DNA of 18,025 nucleotides, from assembly GCA_028284565.1 (NCBI GenBank), contig JANQRM010000549.1, forward strand, positions 1 through 18,025, in the 5' to 3' direction. The DNA is from Anaerolineae bacterium (lineage in GTDB: Bacteria > Chloroflexota > Anaerolineae > Aggregatilineales > Phototrophicaceae). The notes beneath the pieces were generated by a model, which saw only the letters and a program-made list of their open reading frames with translations, was not told the DNA's origin and searched no databases. The number at the start of each line of letters is the position of its first letter. The first letter of the stretch is position 1. Position numbers and translations under genes: made by a program. Positions 1 to 5,799 of this stretch are shown here, in pieces.

Positions 1-36
1 GGTAAACGTTCCCCCAATATCGACCACAACTTGCAT
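1..36 (-). CDS. Hydantoinase A / oxoprolinase family protein, N-terminal fragment (cut by window edge)
   Basis: Reading the minus strand from the ATG at 36 gives MQVVVDIGGTFT before the window ends. The VDIGGTFT stretch is the phosphate-binding start of the actin-like ATPase fold in the HyuA / N-methylhydantoinase A / 5-oxoprolinase family. In that family it is nearly always within the first 15 residues, so both frame and start fit. Members hydrolyse cyclic amides (hydantoins, 5-oxoproline) or act as subunits of acetone or acetophenone carboxylases, with ATP. Only 12 codons are visible, so the substrate class cannot be told. A minus-strand promoter lies upstream at 80-108. The gene is divergent from the Hsp20 gene. 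Confidence 0.7.
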   Translation of the reverse strand, partial: MQVVVDIGGTFT

Positions 37-79
37 ACGATTAACTTTCTATCCGATGATGTGTGCTTCCCAAACCTTC

Positions 80-108
80 ATTATAGCGGAAGACATTCAG
101 CATTTCAG
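80..108 (-). promoter_or_regulatory. Promoter for the hydantoinase-type gene
   Basis: On the minus strand a perfect TATAAT (complement of 80-85) follows CTGAAA (complement of 103-108) at a 17-base spacing. A transcript would start near 73 and give a leader of about 36 bases before the ATG at 36. The -35 box overlaps the octamer repeats at 96-130. Seen in sequence; activity is inferred. Confidence 0.55.
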
Positions 109-130
109 CGTTCAGCAAGTCAGCCATCAG
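96..130. repeat. Intergenic octamer repeat, (G/T)TCAGCNN, locus 1
   Basis: TTCAGC at 96, 104 and 111, GTCAGC at 119 and a final ATCAG at 126 recur every 7-8 bases. The same octamer periodicity appears at 2689-2710 and 15304-15325, always between genes. Its function is not known. Confidence 0.6.
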
Positions 131-322
131 TCGAGGAGAATCTTATAAGTCATTAGCCTAAACTTCCCACCTTTTCATGTTCAACCGTTAGTGCTTGAGC
201 CCGCTTATATTTTTCTGATGGTTCTCCTACAAAATTTTTATGATTTGCATAAATTGTTCTTATATTTCATGCATAGAATTAAGGTGTCTTAGATAAAAAG
301 CAATCAATCACGAGGTGAAAAA

Positions 323-778
323 ATGGGAATGTTAATTCGTCGTCCAATCAATCGCACTTTAGCCAATCGCTGGTTCGATAACAACTGGCGCGAGATGATG
401 CGTCCGTTCAATGAATTCACAAGCGATGCCACCACCCTCGCTCTGGATGTGGATGAAACTGATGCCGATTACACCATTCGCACAGCTCTGCCCGGTGTGA
501 AGGCTGAGGACATTGATATTCGTCTGCAAGACGGTGTGCTGAGCATCTCCGCTGAAATCAATGAAAGTGATGTAGAAGAAGGCACACGCAAGGTCATCCG
601 TGAGCGTCGTTATGGGAAGTTTAGCCGTAGCCTACGCTTCAACAATGTCGTGAATGGTGACAACATTGATGCCAGCTATGAGGATGGCTTGCTAATGGTC
701 ATCGTCCCCAAGGCTGAAGAAGCTCAACCGCGGCAAATTCCAGTGAACGTCGCCAACGGTAACGGACACAACGATTAA
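323..778 (+). CDS. Small heat shock protein, Hsp20 / alpha-crystallin family
   Basis: This is a 151-aa ATP-independent holdase chaperone that keeps unfolding cytoplasmic proteins soluble for later refolding by DnaK/ClpB-type machines. The alpha-crystallin domain spans about residues 41-130. It shows the family landmarks ALPGVKAEDI (55-64), DGVLSISAE (70-78), the ERRYGKFSRSLRF strand-loop (94-106) and the DGLLMVIVPK strand (121-130). The C-terminal I-x-I/V anchor used for oligomerisation is IPV at 139-141, followed by a short polar tail. The length is typical. The ATG at 323 has a GAGGTG ribosome site 5 bases upstream; a second in-frame ATG two codons later is less well placed. A strong terminator follows at 802-830, so the gene is probably monocistronic. 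No CIRCE-type heat-shock operator was found in the AT-rich leader. Confidence 0.95.
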   Translation: MGMLIRRPINRTLANRWFDNNWREMMRPFNEFTSDATTLALDVDETDADYTIRTALPGVKAEDIDIRLQDGVLSISAEINESDVEEGTRKVIRERRYGKFSRSLRFNNVVNGDNIDASYEDGLLMVIVPKAEEAQPRQIPVNVANGNGHND

Positions 779-801
779 TTCTCTCTCGAATTGACGAGAT
801 T

Positions 802-830
802 AAGTGGTGGGCAAGGGCTCGCCACTTTTT
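802..830 (+). terminator. Rho-independent terminator of hsp20
   Basis: An 11-bp stem (802-812 with 817-827, two G-U pairs) has the loop AAGG and runs into TTTTT. It starts 23 bases after the hsp20 stop codon. The end of its T-run is also the start of a TTGATT element that may be the -35 box of the next gene. Confidence 0.85.
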
Positions 831-855
831 GATTCTCGCTATTACCTTATACAAT
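829..855 (+). promoter_or_regulatory. Candidate promoter for the 137-aa gene
   Basis: TTGATT (829-834) and TACAAT (850-855) are separated by 15 bases, a little short. The predicted start is about 25 bases before the ATG at 888. The -35 box overlaps the T-run of the preceding terminator. Confidence 0.4.
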
Positions 856-887
856 GTTGCTTGTAAGGACAGATAGGGAATGCCTGT

Positions 888-1301
888 ATGTCGCTCATCA
901 ACCCATGGTTTGGCTTGCTACAATTTGAGCAATCCATCATCACCCCACTCGAATCGGAAGGCAAGCTAACAGATGAAATACTCTTCACCTTATTCGAGGA
1001 TCTTAGTCAGTCCTACATAGTCGATTCCATCGTCTTTCTTTTACTTAATCAGCAAGGCGAACTTGTCGAGATCATTGATAAACATCCACCCTATAATCCC
1101 ATCCCAGATTTCGATTTTGCGAACAACGACTTCTGCCATGAGCTTGCTATGCAATGCCACGATATACTGACGGATGAAACACAAAACCTCTGGGGATTTG
1201 GTGTTTTAGAGCTGACGGATAATCTCTGTGTTGTAGGGCGTTCTGTCCCATCCCTGCAGAAATACGTTGTTGTCATTGCGAAGTGTCGACAAACGCTATA
1301 G
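888..1301 (+). CDS. Conserved-looking hypothetical protein, 137 aa
   Basis: I do not recognise this protein. It has no signal peptide and no membrane segment, is mildly acidic, and alternates helices with hydrophobic strands. The strands include DSIVFLLLNQQGELVEII (about 46-63) and the C-terminal pair LWGFGVLEL and KYVVVIAK. This pattern is compatible with a small alpha/beta sensor fold of the GAF or roadblock type, but no signature residue proves it. Cysteines are scattered. The ATG at 888 is preceded by AGGGA (875-879) at 8 bases, a good ribosome site, and codon use resembles the neighbours. The gene stands alone: hsp20's terminator lies upstream and a 690-base gene-poor spacer lies downstream. 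Confidence 0.75.
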   Translation: MSLINPWFGLLQFEQSIITPLESEGKLTDEILFTLFEDLSQSYIVDSIVFLLLNQQGELVEIIDKHPPYNPIPDFDFANNDFCHELAMQCHDILTDETQNLWGFGVLELTDNLCVVGRSVPSLQKYVVVIAKCRQTL

Positions 1302-1774
1302 GACCTCGAGTCTCTCCTAGGACATGGGGATAATCGCCCTGCAATCTTCTTTGAGCTTCTTCATTTCGCTCCACCATACAATGACGAGTCGAAGATAGGA
1401 GTCACCGGAGACGCGCCATGGCGTTTTGTTGCGTGGTCTTGTCCTGTCGGGACAGGATATTATCAACACGACGGGATATATACACGACGTTCAGTTTAAT
1501 TGTTAGAACAAAATGGCGATTTGGGGGGTTGAACATTTTTGAGATGCATTGTATTCTTAATGAGGTGCTTATCAAACGCGAAAGCCCCAACTGGCATTGG
1601 GGCTGAGGCGACGAAAAAAATGTGTTTGATAAACTAAAATCGTCAATAATATTATAACCTATTTTGGTAGGTTTTAGATGTTTAATTTTGGTTTGATTAT
1701 GGTACATATCTGGAAAGATTGCGAATTGTTAAATGATGTAGTGGATTCCAACCTCTTATAATCTCAAAACATAG
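1302..1774. other. Gene-poor spacer
   Basis: No convincing coding region was found on either strand. It contains an imperfect palindrome at 1442-1457 (TCCTGTC GG GACAGGA), a nested inverted repeat at 1569-1632, and a short AACCTA/TAGGTT hairpin at 1656-1673. A perfect TATAAT occurs at 1757-1762 without a credible -35 box. The AT content rises towards the right. Short reading frames here have odd Cys/Arg-rich compositions and end inside the hairpins. Confidence 0.6.
1569..1632. repeat. Nested inverted repeat
   Basis: Outer arms TTATCAAAC (1569-1577) and GTTTGATAA (1624-1632) enclose a perfect 8-bp hairpin, AGCCCCAA (1583-1590) with TTGGGGCT (1597-1604), loop CTGGCA. On the minus strand the inner hairpin is followed by a short TTCGCGTTT, so it may be a weak minus-strand terminator. 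It could equally be part of a structured RNA. Confidence 0.5.
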
Positions 1775-1799
1775 CGGTGGTCAAAAGACCACCGTTTTT
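1775..1799 (+). terminator. Strong rho-independent terminator, upstream transcript unidentified
   Basis: CGGTGGTC (1775-1782) pairs perfectly with GACCACCG (1787-1794) around an AAAA tetraloop and is followed by TTTTT. The nearest plus-strand gene ends at 1301, 470 bases upstream. Either the 888-1301 gene has a long 3' tail or an unrecognised transcript ends here. Confidence 0.85.
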
Positions 1800-1853
1800 G
1801 TTTACGTTTGTGTCACTTTTTGCTGGAAAAAATAAAACAAATTTCTTAAAAGG

Positions 1854-1927
1854 ACTAGAAGACTAACATATCGCAAGACTTTTTCATGGGGCAGCAACCC
1901 TAGTCAGAAGATATGGTGTCTTCTAGT
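1854..1927 (+). promoter_or_regulatory. Four-helix structured leader ahead of the GIY-YIG gene
   Basis: A single long hairpin of four stacked helices. A 10-bp outer stem joins 1854-1863 to 1918-1927 (ACTAGAAGAC with GTCTTCTAGT). CATATC (1867-1872) pairs with GATATG (1910-1915). GACT (1877-1880) pairs with AGTC (1902-1905). GGG (1888-1890) pairs with CCC (1898-1900) around a 7-base loop. The internal loops are small and fairly symmetric. I matched it to no riboswitch class I know. It is probably the 5' leader of the downstream gene, but a free-standing small RNA is also possible. Confidence 0.5.
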
Positions 1928-1940
1928 TTCCTAAACGTAT

Positions 1941-1969
1941 CACAAGGCTATATGACATATAGCCTTGTG
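1941..1969. repeat. 29-base perfect palindrome just before the GIY-YIG ribosome site
   Basis: Two 14-base arms, CACAAGGCTATATG and its exact complement, flank a single central A at 1955. Arms this long are very unlikely by chance. The palindrome ends 11 bases before AAGGAG (1981-1986). It could be an operator for a dimeric repressor, a translational hairpin in the leader, or a recognition site for the encoded nuclease-domain protein. There is no T-run, so it is not a terminator. Confidence 0.75.
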
Positions 1970-1994
1970 TCAAGTTGTGAAAGGAGCATGTCTA

Positions 1995-2342
1995 ATGCTC
2001 AAGAAAAATGTGAACCTGAGTAGTGCTAATCTATACGGCTACTCAAACTTCAAGTGTGTCCACCCGTATAGTAACCTCCCTGCATATTCCGGTGTCTATG
2101 CTATGACCCTGCTATATGAAGAAGGGGGGAGTTACTATCACAAGCTTCTCTATGTAGGTCAAGCGACAAATATTCGCAATCGTCTCTCAGGTCATGAAAA
2201 GCTACCATGTGTAGAGCAATACGGTTTCAATAGCATCTGTACTCTGCGAGTCGATAGCGCAAATCAGCGCACGATCATTGAGGAGCATCTTATCTGTAAA
2301 GCCAAGCCAGTATGTAACGACAAAATCCCTAGCAACTGCTAG
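1995..2342 (+). CDS. Small GIY-YIG nuclease-domain protein, 115 aa
   Basis: The motifs of the GIY-YIG nuclease fold appear in order: SGVYAM (32-37, the GIY strand), LLYVGQATNIRNRLSGHE (51-68, the YIG strand plus helix with the catalytic-type Arg61), a metal-binding-type Glu at 96/97 in IIEEHL, and a terminal Asn108 in KPVCND. Nearly the whole protein is this domain, as in stand-alone GIY-YIG proteins; no DNA-binding module is attached. Family members cleave DNA in repair, restriction or homing, so the exact target is unknown. The start is the ATG at 1995 because AAGGAG (1981-1986) precedes it by 8 bases; an upstream TTG in frame (1965) falls inside the palindrome. The gene is isolated behind structured elements and is followed by a strong terminator. 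Confidence 0.88.
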   Translation: MLKKNVNLSSANLYGYSNFKCVHPYSNLPAYSGVYAMTLLYEEGGSYYHKLLYVGQATNIRNRLSGHEKLPCVEQYGFNSICTLRVDSANQRTIIEEHLICKAKPVCNDKIPSNC

Positions 2343-2374
2343 TTATCGTTATACACACTGCCCCATGAAAATAG

Positions 2375-2403
2375 ACTCGCAACCAAAGCGGTTGCGAGTT
2401 TTT
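2375..2403. terminator. Terminator shared by convergent genes
   Basis: A perfect 10-bp stem, ACTCGCAACC (2375-2384) with GGTTGCGAGT (2390-2399), loop AAAGC, runs into TTTTT on the plus strand, 32 bases after the GIY-YIG stop. On the minus strand the same stem is followed by CTATTTTC, so it may also serve the small gene at 2415-2609. Confidence 0.88.
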
Positions 2404-2414
2404 CTTGACATTCG

Positions 2415-2609
2415 TCAAGTATCAAACCAAGACAGGATGTCGTGTGTCGGGACAGGTTCGATAGCCGGTAGAAAAGGGGAAGAGGTTGCAGTCACAACCA
2501 GGGCTAACGACTGGGTGGAAGCCGTCGAATCGGATACTGTCACCGACAGATGAAGGAGGTTGGACACAAGCAACATGCCAACCCACAAAATCAGCAACAC
2601 ACGACGCAT
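2415..2609 (-). CDS. Candidate small exported protein, 64 aa
   Basis: The minus-strand ATG at 2609 is preceded by AGGAG about 6 bases upstream, and a TTGACA-type promoter lies 30-50 bases further up. The product begins MRRVLLILWVGMLLVSNLL, a basic start plus hydrophobic core typical of a Sec signal peptide or a single membrane anchor. A Ser/Thr-rich stretch and a Pro-containing tail (SSPFLPAIEPVPTHD) follow, then a stop. Such spacer-like tails are common in exported Chloroflexota proteins. Nothing else is recognisable. It may be a complete small protein or the remnant of a longer one. Competing reading: the same DNA can fold as a nested RNA (see findings). The start signals favour a protein. 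Confidence 0.5.
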   Translation of the reverse strand: MRRVLLILWVGMLLVSNLLHLSVTVSDSTASTQSLALVVTATSSPFLPAIEPVPTHDILSWFDT

Positions 2610-2635
2610 ACCGTACTCCTATCTTTGCTCGACTC

Positions 2636-2663
2636 ATTCCATTAGACACTGGCACGTTGTCAA
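2636..2663 (-). promoter_or_regulatory. Promoter for the 64-aa exported protein
   Basis: A perfect TTGACA (complement of 2658-2663) and TGGAAT (complement of 2636-2641) are 16 bases apart. The predicted start is near 2629, giving a 20-base leader that contains the AGGAG ribosome site. Confidence 0.5.
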
Positions 2664-2688
2664 TGGTTCCAAGTTGGTTTCATGAGCT

Positions 2689-2710
2689 GTCAGCATTTCA
2701 GCTATTTAGC
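2689..2710. repeat. Intergenic octamer repeat, locus 2
   Basis: GTCAGC (2689), TTCAGC (2697) and a degenerate TTTAGC (2705) recur exactly every 8 bases, matching loci at 96-130 and 15304-15325. Confidence 0.5.
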
Positions 2711-2827
2711 TTTTCACGGCTATCTAGTTGCAAATCGAATGGGTTTGGTCAGCCACTTTTTACGCGTGAAACGCCGAAAACAAACCAGATTATGACCGAA
2801 ATCCGCCCGCTTTCTGACGATTTCTCG

Positions 2828-2833
2828 TATAAT
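2828..2833 (+). promoter_or_regulatory. -10 box of the paralogue-pair operon
   Basis: A perfect TATAAT lies 40 bases before the ATG at 2873 and would start a leader of about 33 bases. No clear -35 box is seen. It supports the start at 2873 rather than an earlier in-frame start at 2486. Confidence 0.5.
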
Positions 2834-2872
2834 AAAGAGATAATTGACTCGTTCTTATGGAAAGTTGGCAGG

Positions 2873-4222
2873 ATGGCAGATAAAGTTGCGCTGAATCATC
2901 CCGATATTTTAGGACATATCACCAATGGACAACGCCTCACGATGGGTGTGGTACAACTGGCAGGGGCGGTGCGTCCGCGCGTCGTGCGTGCTGGGAAACC
3001 CTTTGATGTGGTGATTTTGATTCAGAATGCATCCGATGCGCGTTTGGATGTCTCGGCGACAGTGAACTTGCCAGAGAAAGATGCCAAAAAGAAAAAAGGC
3101 AAATTTGTTGTCAAGGCAGATAAAGTTGTGATTGGTGTCGAACCTGCAGAGGTGGGGTATATCACCGTTCCAGTTTCGACGATGCCCGATACAGCAGTCA
3201 GTCCCGATTATCAAGTGAATGTAGATATTGACATCAACCCTGTCAATAAAGGCAAACCAAAGCGGGTGCGTCATGCCGAAGGCGGCGGTGAAGTTGCCGT
3301 TGACCATCTGGATGAGGACACCCTTTCTGAAATTGAATCCCTCCAAAAGCTGAATTTTTCCGTGGAGAAGCAAGGGGGCTTTCGGAGTAGTGGGATGGTA
3401 GTTCCTTTTAGTGTTTTGTCTGGCACAGTCGGCGCATTGACCGACTTACAACCCGGCTGGACAAGTCTCTGGACACTCAAAGACCAAGTTGATGATTCCA
3501 TCTTCCTAGAAAAGTATGGTGATATCGTCAAGCAACAGGTGTTGCCGAATTTAACAATCGATAAGATGTATCAACCCTTGTTTGAACGGACACTGGATGT
3601 CTTTGCTAAAGTGGGGTTTGATTTGCAAGCCACCGAAGCCTCGTGCATCACACGCATGCTGGCACTCATTCTCGCTTATGCCAAACCGACACAGGAACTC
3701 CACATCGTCGCTGGAAATTACAATGTGGAACGGGTCATCAATGATGAAGGCGCACACCATGCCATATTGCCCTATTGGACTTCCGCTTTGCTCAAAGTCA
3801 TCAATCGGGATATTCGTGCCGCCAAGCAATATATTAAAGCCATCACCCAACTGTGTTATATCGACTTGATGCACGACGCGATGTTCCATGCCTTCCAACG
3901 TATTGAAGCCACCCTCGCGCAAGATTTGGGAACGGATGTGGAAAAAGAGCATTTTATCCAACAAGTCCTTGATGTCTTTCGTGGGGATGCCGCAATGACA
4001 CTCGAAACAGCGTATATGCCCCTTGTCTTGGGGGGGATAACCGTGTTGGATGTGATGACCCTACCCAATGAACATATTCAAGACTTGTTCCCCGATATTC
4101 GTGCGATGTTGGACGCGCGTGAGGCTGACCGAACCGAAGATCATGTTGAAGTCTTTGAACTTGCCGAACGCCTCCTCGATAAGATGTATCTCAAATATGG
4201 CTATGATGCGAACAGGATGTAG
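2873..4222 (+). CDS. Uncharacterised protein A of a tandem paralogue pair, 449 aa
   Basis: I do not recognise the family. Residues about 27-125 alternate hydrophobic strands (GKPFDVVILIQNASDARLDV and similar), suggesting an immunoglobulin-like beta sandwich interrupted by a Lys-rich loop (70-78). Residues about 195-449 are predicted helical. There is no signal peptide or membrane segment, so it is probably cytoplasmic. The start is ATG 2873, with GGAAAG 8 bases upstream, a TATAAT 40 bases upstream, and alignment of MADKVALNHPDILGHI with the start of the next gene's product. The frame stays open back to 2486, but that stretch is low in coding character and carries the promoter. The stop (TAG 4220-4222) nearly abuts the next gene. 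Matching features such as HDAMFHAF and YMPLVLGG in the helical half make it a distant paralogue of the downstream protein. The two are probably cotranscribed and may form a complex. Confidence 0.8.
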   Translation: MADKVALNHPDILGHITNGQRLTMGVVQLAGAVRPRVVRAGKPFDVVILIQNASDARLDVSATVNLPEKDAKKKKGKFVVKADKVVIGVEPAEVGYITVPVSTMPDTAVSPDYQVNVDIDINPVNKGKPKRVRHAEGGGEVAVDHLDEDTLSEIESLQKLNFSVEKQGGFRSSGMVVPFSVLSGTVGALTDLQPGWTSLWTLKDQVDDSIFLEKYGDIVKQQVLPNLTIDKMYQPLFERTLDVFAKVGFDLQATEASCITRMLALILAYAKPTQELHIVAGNYNVERVINDEGAHHAILPYWTSALLKVINRDIRAAKQYIKAITQLCYIDLMHDAMFHAFQRIEATLAQDLGTDVEKEHFIQQVLDVFRGDAAMTLETAYMPLVLGGITVLDVMTLPNEHIQDLFPDIRAMLDAREADRTEDHVEVFELAERLLDKMYLKYGYDANRM

Positions 4223-4224
4223 TG

Positions 4225-5523
4225 ATGTCTGACGCTTTGATTTACCCTGATGTGATTGGTTCCATTGCTGGACGCAAACGCTTTGTCACGGAAGAATTGC
4301 AATTTGCTGTGGGCATTTTTCCCAAGCAGGCTTTCATCAATCAACCGATAGAATTGGTGATTCTGCTTCAAAGTCGTTTGAATATTGGTCAGCAAGTGCG
4401 AATCAACTTGGGCTTACCCAACCAAGATAAACAGGGCAACCCCTTACTCGTCGAAGCGTCGAAAAATCAGCTCAACATGAAATTGGGTCCGGGAGAAGCT
4501 GGGGTCTTGCGTGTACCGATTGTTGCTCATCCGCCCACACCACCCAACGTCGGCTATCCGATTCGTATCCAGATCAGAAGTAAGGTCGATGAGCGTCAAA
4601 CGGGTAAACTTCGCCAAGTGCGCCCACCGGATGGCGGTCCCCCACCATCGGTACTCACTGTATCGCCATTCCGCTTACAAGTCTTCAAGGATATTGATTT
4701 CCTGCAACGTGAGACAGGACCCCTGCGCGATTATGTGGTCATGACCTTTGACCTTGCACCAAAGACTCTGCCTCAAACCCCGACAAACCTCGCCCCCCGC
4801 TATGAAAAACTGTGGGAAGAACCCCATATTCATGAAGAGCAAAAATTGGTACGGGCGCGTTTAGAAGATGCTCGCCGGATTGGTTTGGGCATGGGGCATC
4901 CCATTTCCTACTGGGCGTTATTGGATGCAACCAATGAACGATTTGAGGAGCGTGGCTTACCCCTGCACCCCGGTGAAGCCAAAGCCATTGCCAAGATGTT
5001 GGCGTATACGGTGGATGATGCCCCTGAGCTAGAAACGAACATCAATGCTGAGGAAACACGCTGGTTCCGGACACTATGCCAAGTGCTGGCTCATGATGAC
5101 TCGGTGCTAAATATGGAACGTGCTGATTTATTGGCGAAGTACTGTTACGACGCAATTGTCTACGATGCTGTGTTGTATGCTTTCAATATTTTGCAACAAC
5201 GAGTCTCTGAGAATTTAGGCAATAATGCGGAGCGACATCAGTATGCCAACACGGTCACTTCTTGGTTAGCGGGGTCGGGTGATTATGACCTGAACTATAT
5301 CTACTTGCCCCTTGCGATGGGGGGCTTTTTGGTCAATCGCATTGTCAAGATTGCCAGCCAAGAGAATCCATGGGATTTGTTGGAAGAATTGGACGAAGCC
5401 TATCAAGGGCGAATTCGTCTCGCATCCAGCGAAGAAGTCATTGTATTCGATATGCTAGAAACACTCCTCTCCGACGCAGTACGGACACTCAAACGGCAAC
5501 GAGTCGAGCGTCCCACACGATAA
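4225..5523 (+). CDS. Uncharacterised protein B of a tandem paralogue pair, 432 aa
   Basis: This protein has the same architecture as the one before it. MSDALIYPDVIGSI aligns with the upstream start, and a beta-rich N-terminal domain of about 120 residues contains PIELVILLQSRLNIGQQVRI. A Pro-rich link (RPPDGGPPPSVLTV) leads to a helical C-terminal half with YDAVLYAF and YIYLPLAMGG where its paralogue has HDAMFHAF and YMPLVLGG. Overall identity looks low, so the duplication is old. The ATG at 4225 sits 2 bases after the upstream stop, with AGGA 7 bases ahead; a GTG at 4222 overlapping the stop is the alternative. Such tight coupling suggests balanced production, as for two subunits. No catalytic motif is evident in either protein. 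No terminator is obvious directly after the stop. Confidence 0.82.
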   Translation: MSDALIYPDVIGSIAGRKRFVTEELQFAVGIFPKQAFINQPIELVILLQSRLNIGQQVRINLGLPNQDKQGNPLLVEASKNQLNMKLGPGEAGVLRVPIVAHPPTPPNVGYPIRIQIRSKVDERQTGKLRQVRPPDGGPPPSVLTVSPFRLQVFKDIDFLQRETGPLRDYVVMTFDLAPKTLPQTPTNLAPRYEKLWEEPHIHEEQKLVRARLEDARRIGLGMGHPISYWALLDATNERFEERGLPLHPGEAKAIAKMLAYTVDDAPELETNINAEETRWFRTLCQVLAHDDSVLNMERADLLAKYCYDAIVYDAVLYAFNILQQRVSENLGNNAERHQYANTVTSWLAGSGDYDLNYIYLPLAMGGFLVNRIVKIASQENPWDLLEELDEAYQGRIRLASSEEVIVFDMLETLLSDAVRTLKRQRVERPTR

Positions 5524-5600
5524 GCTAATCAGCCGAATTTCATACAATTACGGGGTTTACTAACATCTTACCTACTGAAAATAAGTTGTTTCCTAACCAA

Positions 5601-5693
5601 AATGGTCAAAAATGGTGGACAAAAATCTCGAAAACCCTCACAAACGACCTAAAAGACCCCAAAAAGTGCCGTTTTCGTCCATTTCCTGCCATT
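5601..5693. other. Long nested inverted repeat in the spacer before the VOC genes
   Basis: Three arms pair in order: AATGG (5601) with CCATT (5689), AAATGG (5610) with CCATTT (5679), and CGAAAAC (5629) with GTTTTCG (5671). The flanking gaps are small except for one 13-base bulge. It has no T-run, so it is not a standard terminator. It may stabilise the 3' end of the preceding operon. The arms are AT-rich, so chance pairing cannot be excluded. Confidence 0.35.
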
Positions 5694-5708
5694 AAACCCG
5701 CATAAGGA

Positions 5709-5738
5709 TTCAACTTATCATGAGTTATAGAGTGTAAT
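5709..5738 (+). promoter_or_regulatory. Promoter of the VOC gene pair
   Basis: TTCAAC (5709-5714) and TGTAAT (5733-5738) are 18 bases apart. The predicted transcript start near 5745 coincides with the left edge of the 18-bp palindrome at 5746-5763. Confidence 0.5.
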
Positions 5739-5745
5739 AATAAAC

Positions 5746-5763
5746 ATTGATTCATGAATCAAT
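5746..5763. promoter_or_regulatory. 18-bp perfect palindrome, candidate operator
   Basis: ATTGATTCATGAATCAAT reads the same on both strands. It lies directly downstream of the predicted -10 box, where a bound MarR- or TetR-type dimer would block transcription. A further half site, ATTGATT, recurs at 5766-5772. No regulator gene is adjacent, so the repressor is unknown. Confidence 0.6.
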
Positions 5764-5799
5764 CTATTGATTTTATGTCAACTTCAGAAAGCGATTTTT

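Noticed and set aside
181..322. CIRCE-type heat-shock operator before hsp20
   Set aside because: Only one loose half site (GTTAGTGCTTGAG) is present and the inverted partner is missing.
1418..1606. 62-aa plus-strand frame with a GGAG 7 bases upstream
   Set aside because: Its composition is Cys/Arg-rich with no domain-like pattern, and it ends inside a hairpin. I judge it non-coding despite the ribosome-site match.
1402..1707. 101-aa minus-strand frame in the same spacer
   Set aside because: No ribosome site or coding-like composition; it spans the inverted repeats.
1757..1762. TATAAT just before the orphan terminator
   Set aside because: No -35 box at a proper distance, and the transcript would hit the terminator at once.
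1854..1995. Group I intron with GIY-YIG homing endonuclease
   Set aside because: Some short stretches recall group I core elements, but no P3-P7 core can be built and no interrupted gene flanks the region.
2405..2410. TTGACA following the GIY-YIG terminator as a plus-strand promoter
   Set aside because: No -10 box lies 15-19 bases downstream; the hexamer is also part of a small CTTGAC/GTCAAG palindrome.
1445..2456. Shared 12-mer TGTCGGGACAGG at 1445 and 2445
   Set aside because: In 18 kb several shared 12-mers are expected by chance, so two copies mean little. The palindrome around the first copy is only noted.
2486..2872. In-frame upstream extension of paralogue A giving a 578-aa protein
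   Set aside because: The stretch has poor coding character, contains a TATAAT at 2828 and the octamer repeat, and the paralogue's start aligns with ATG 2873.
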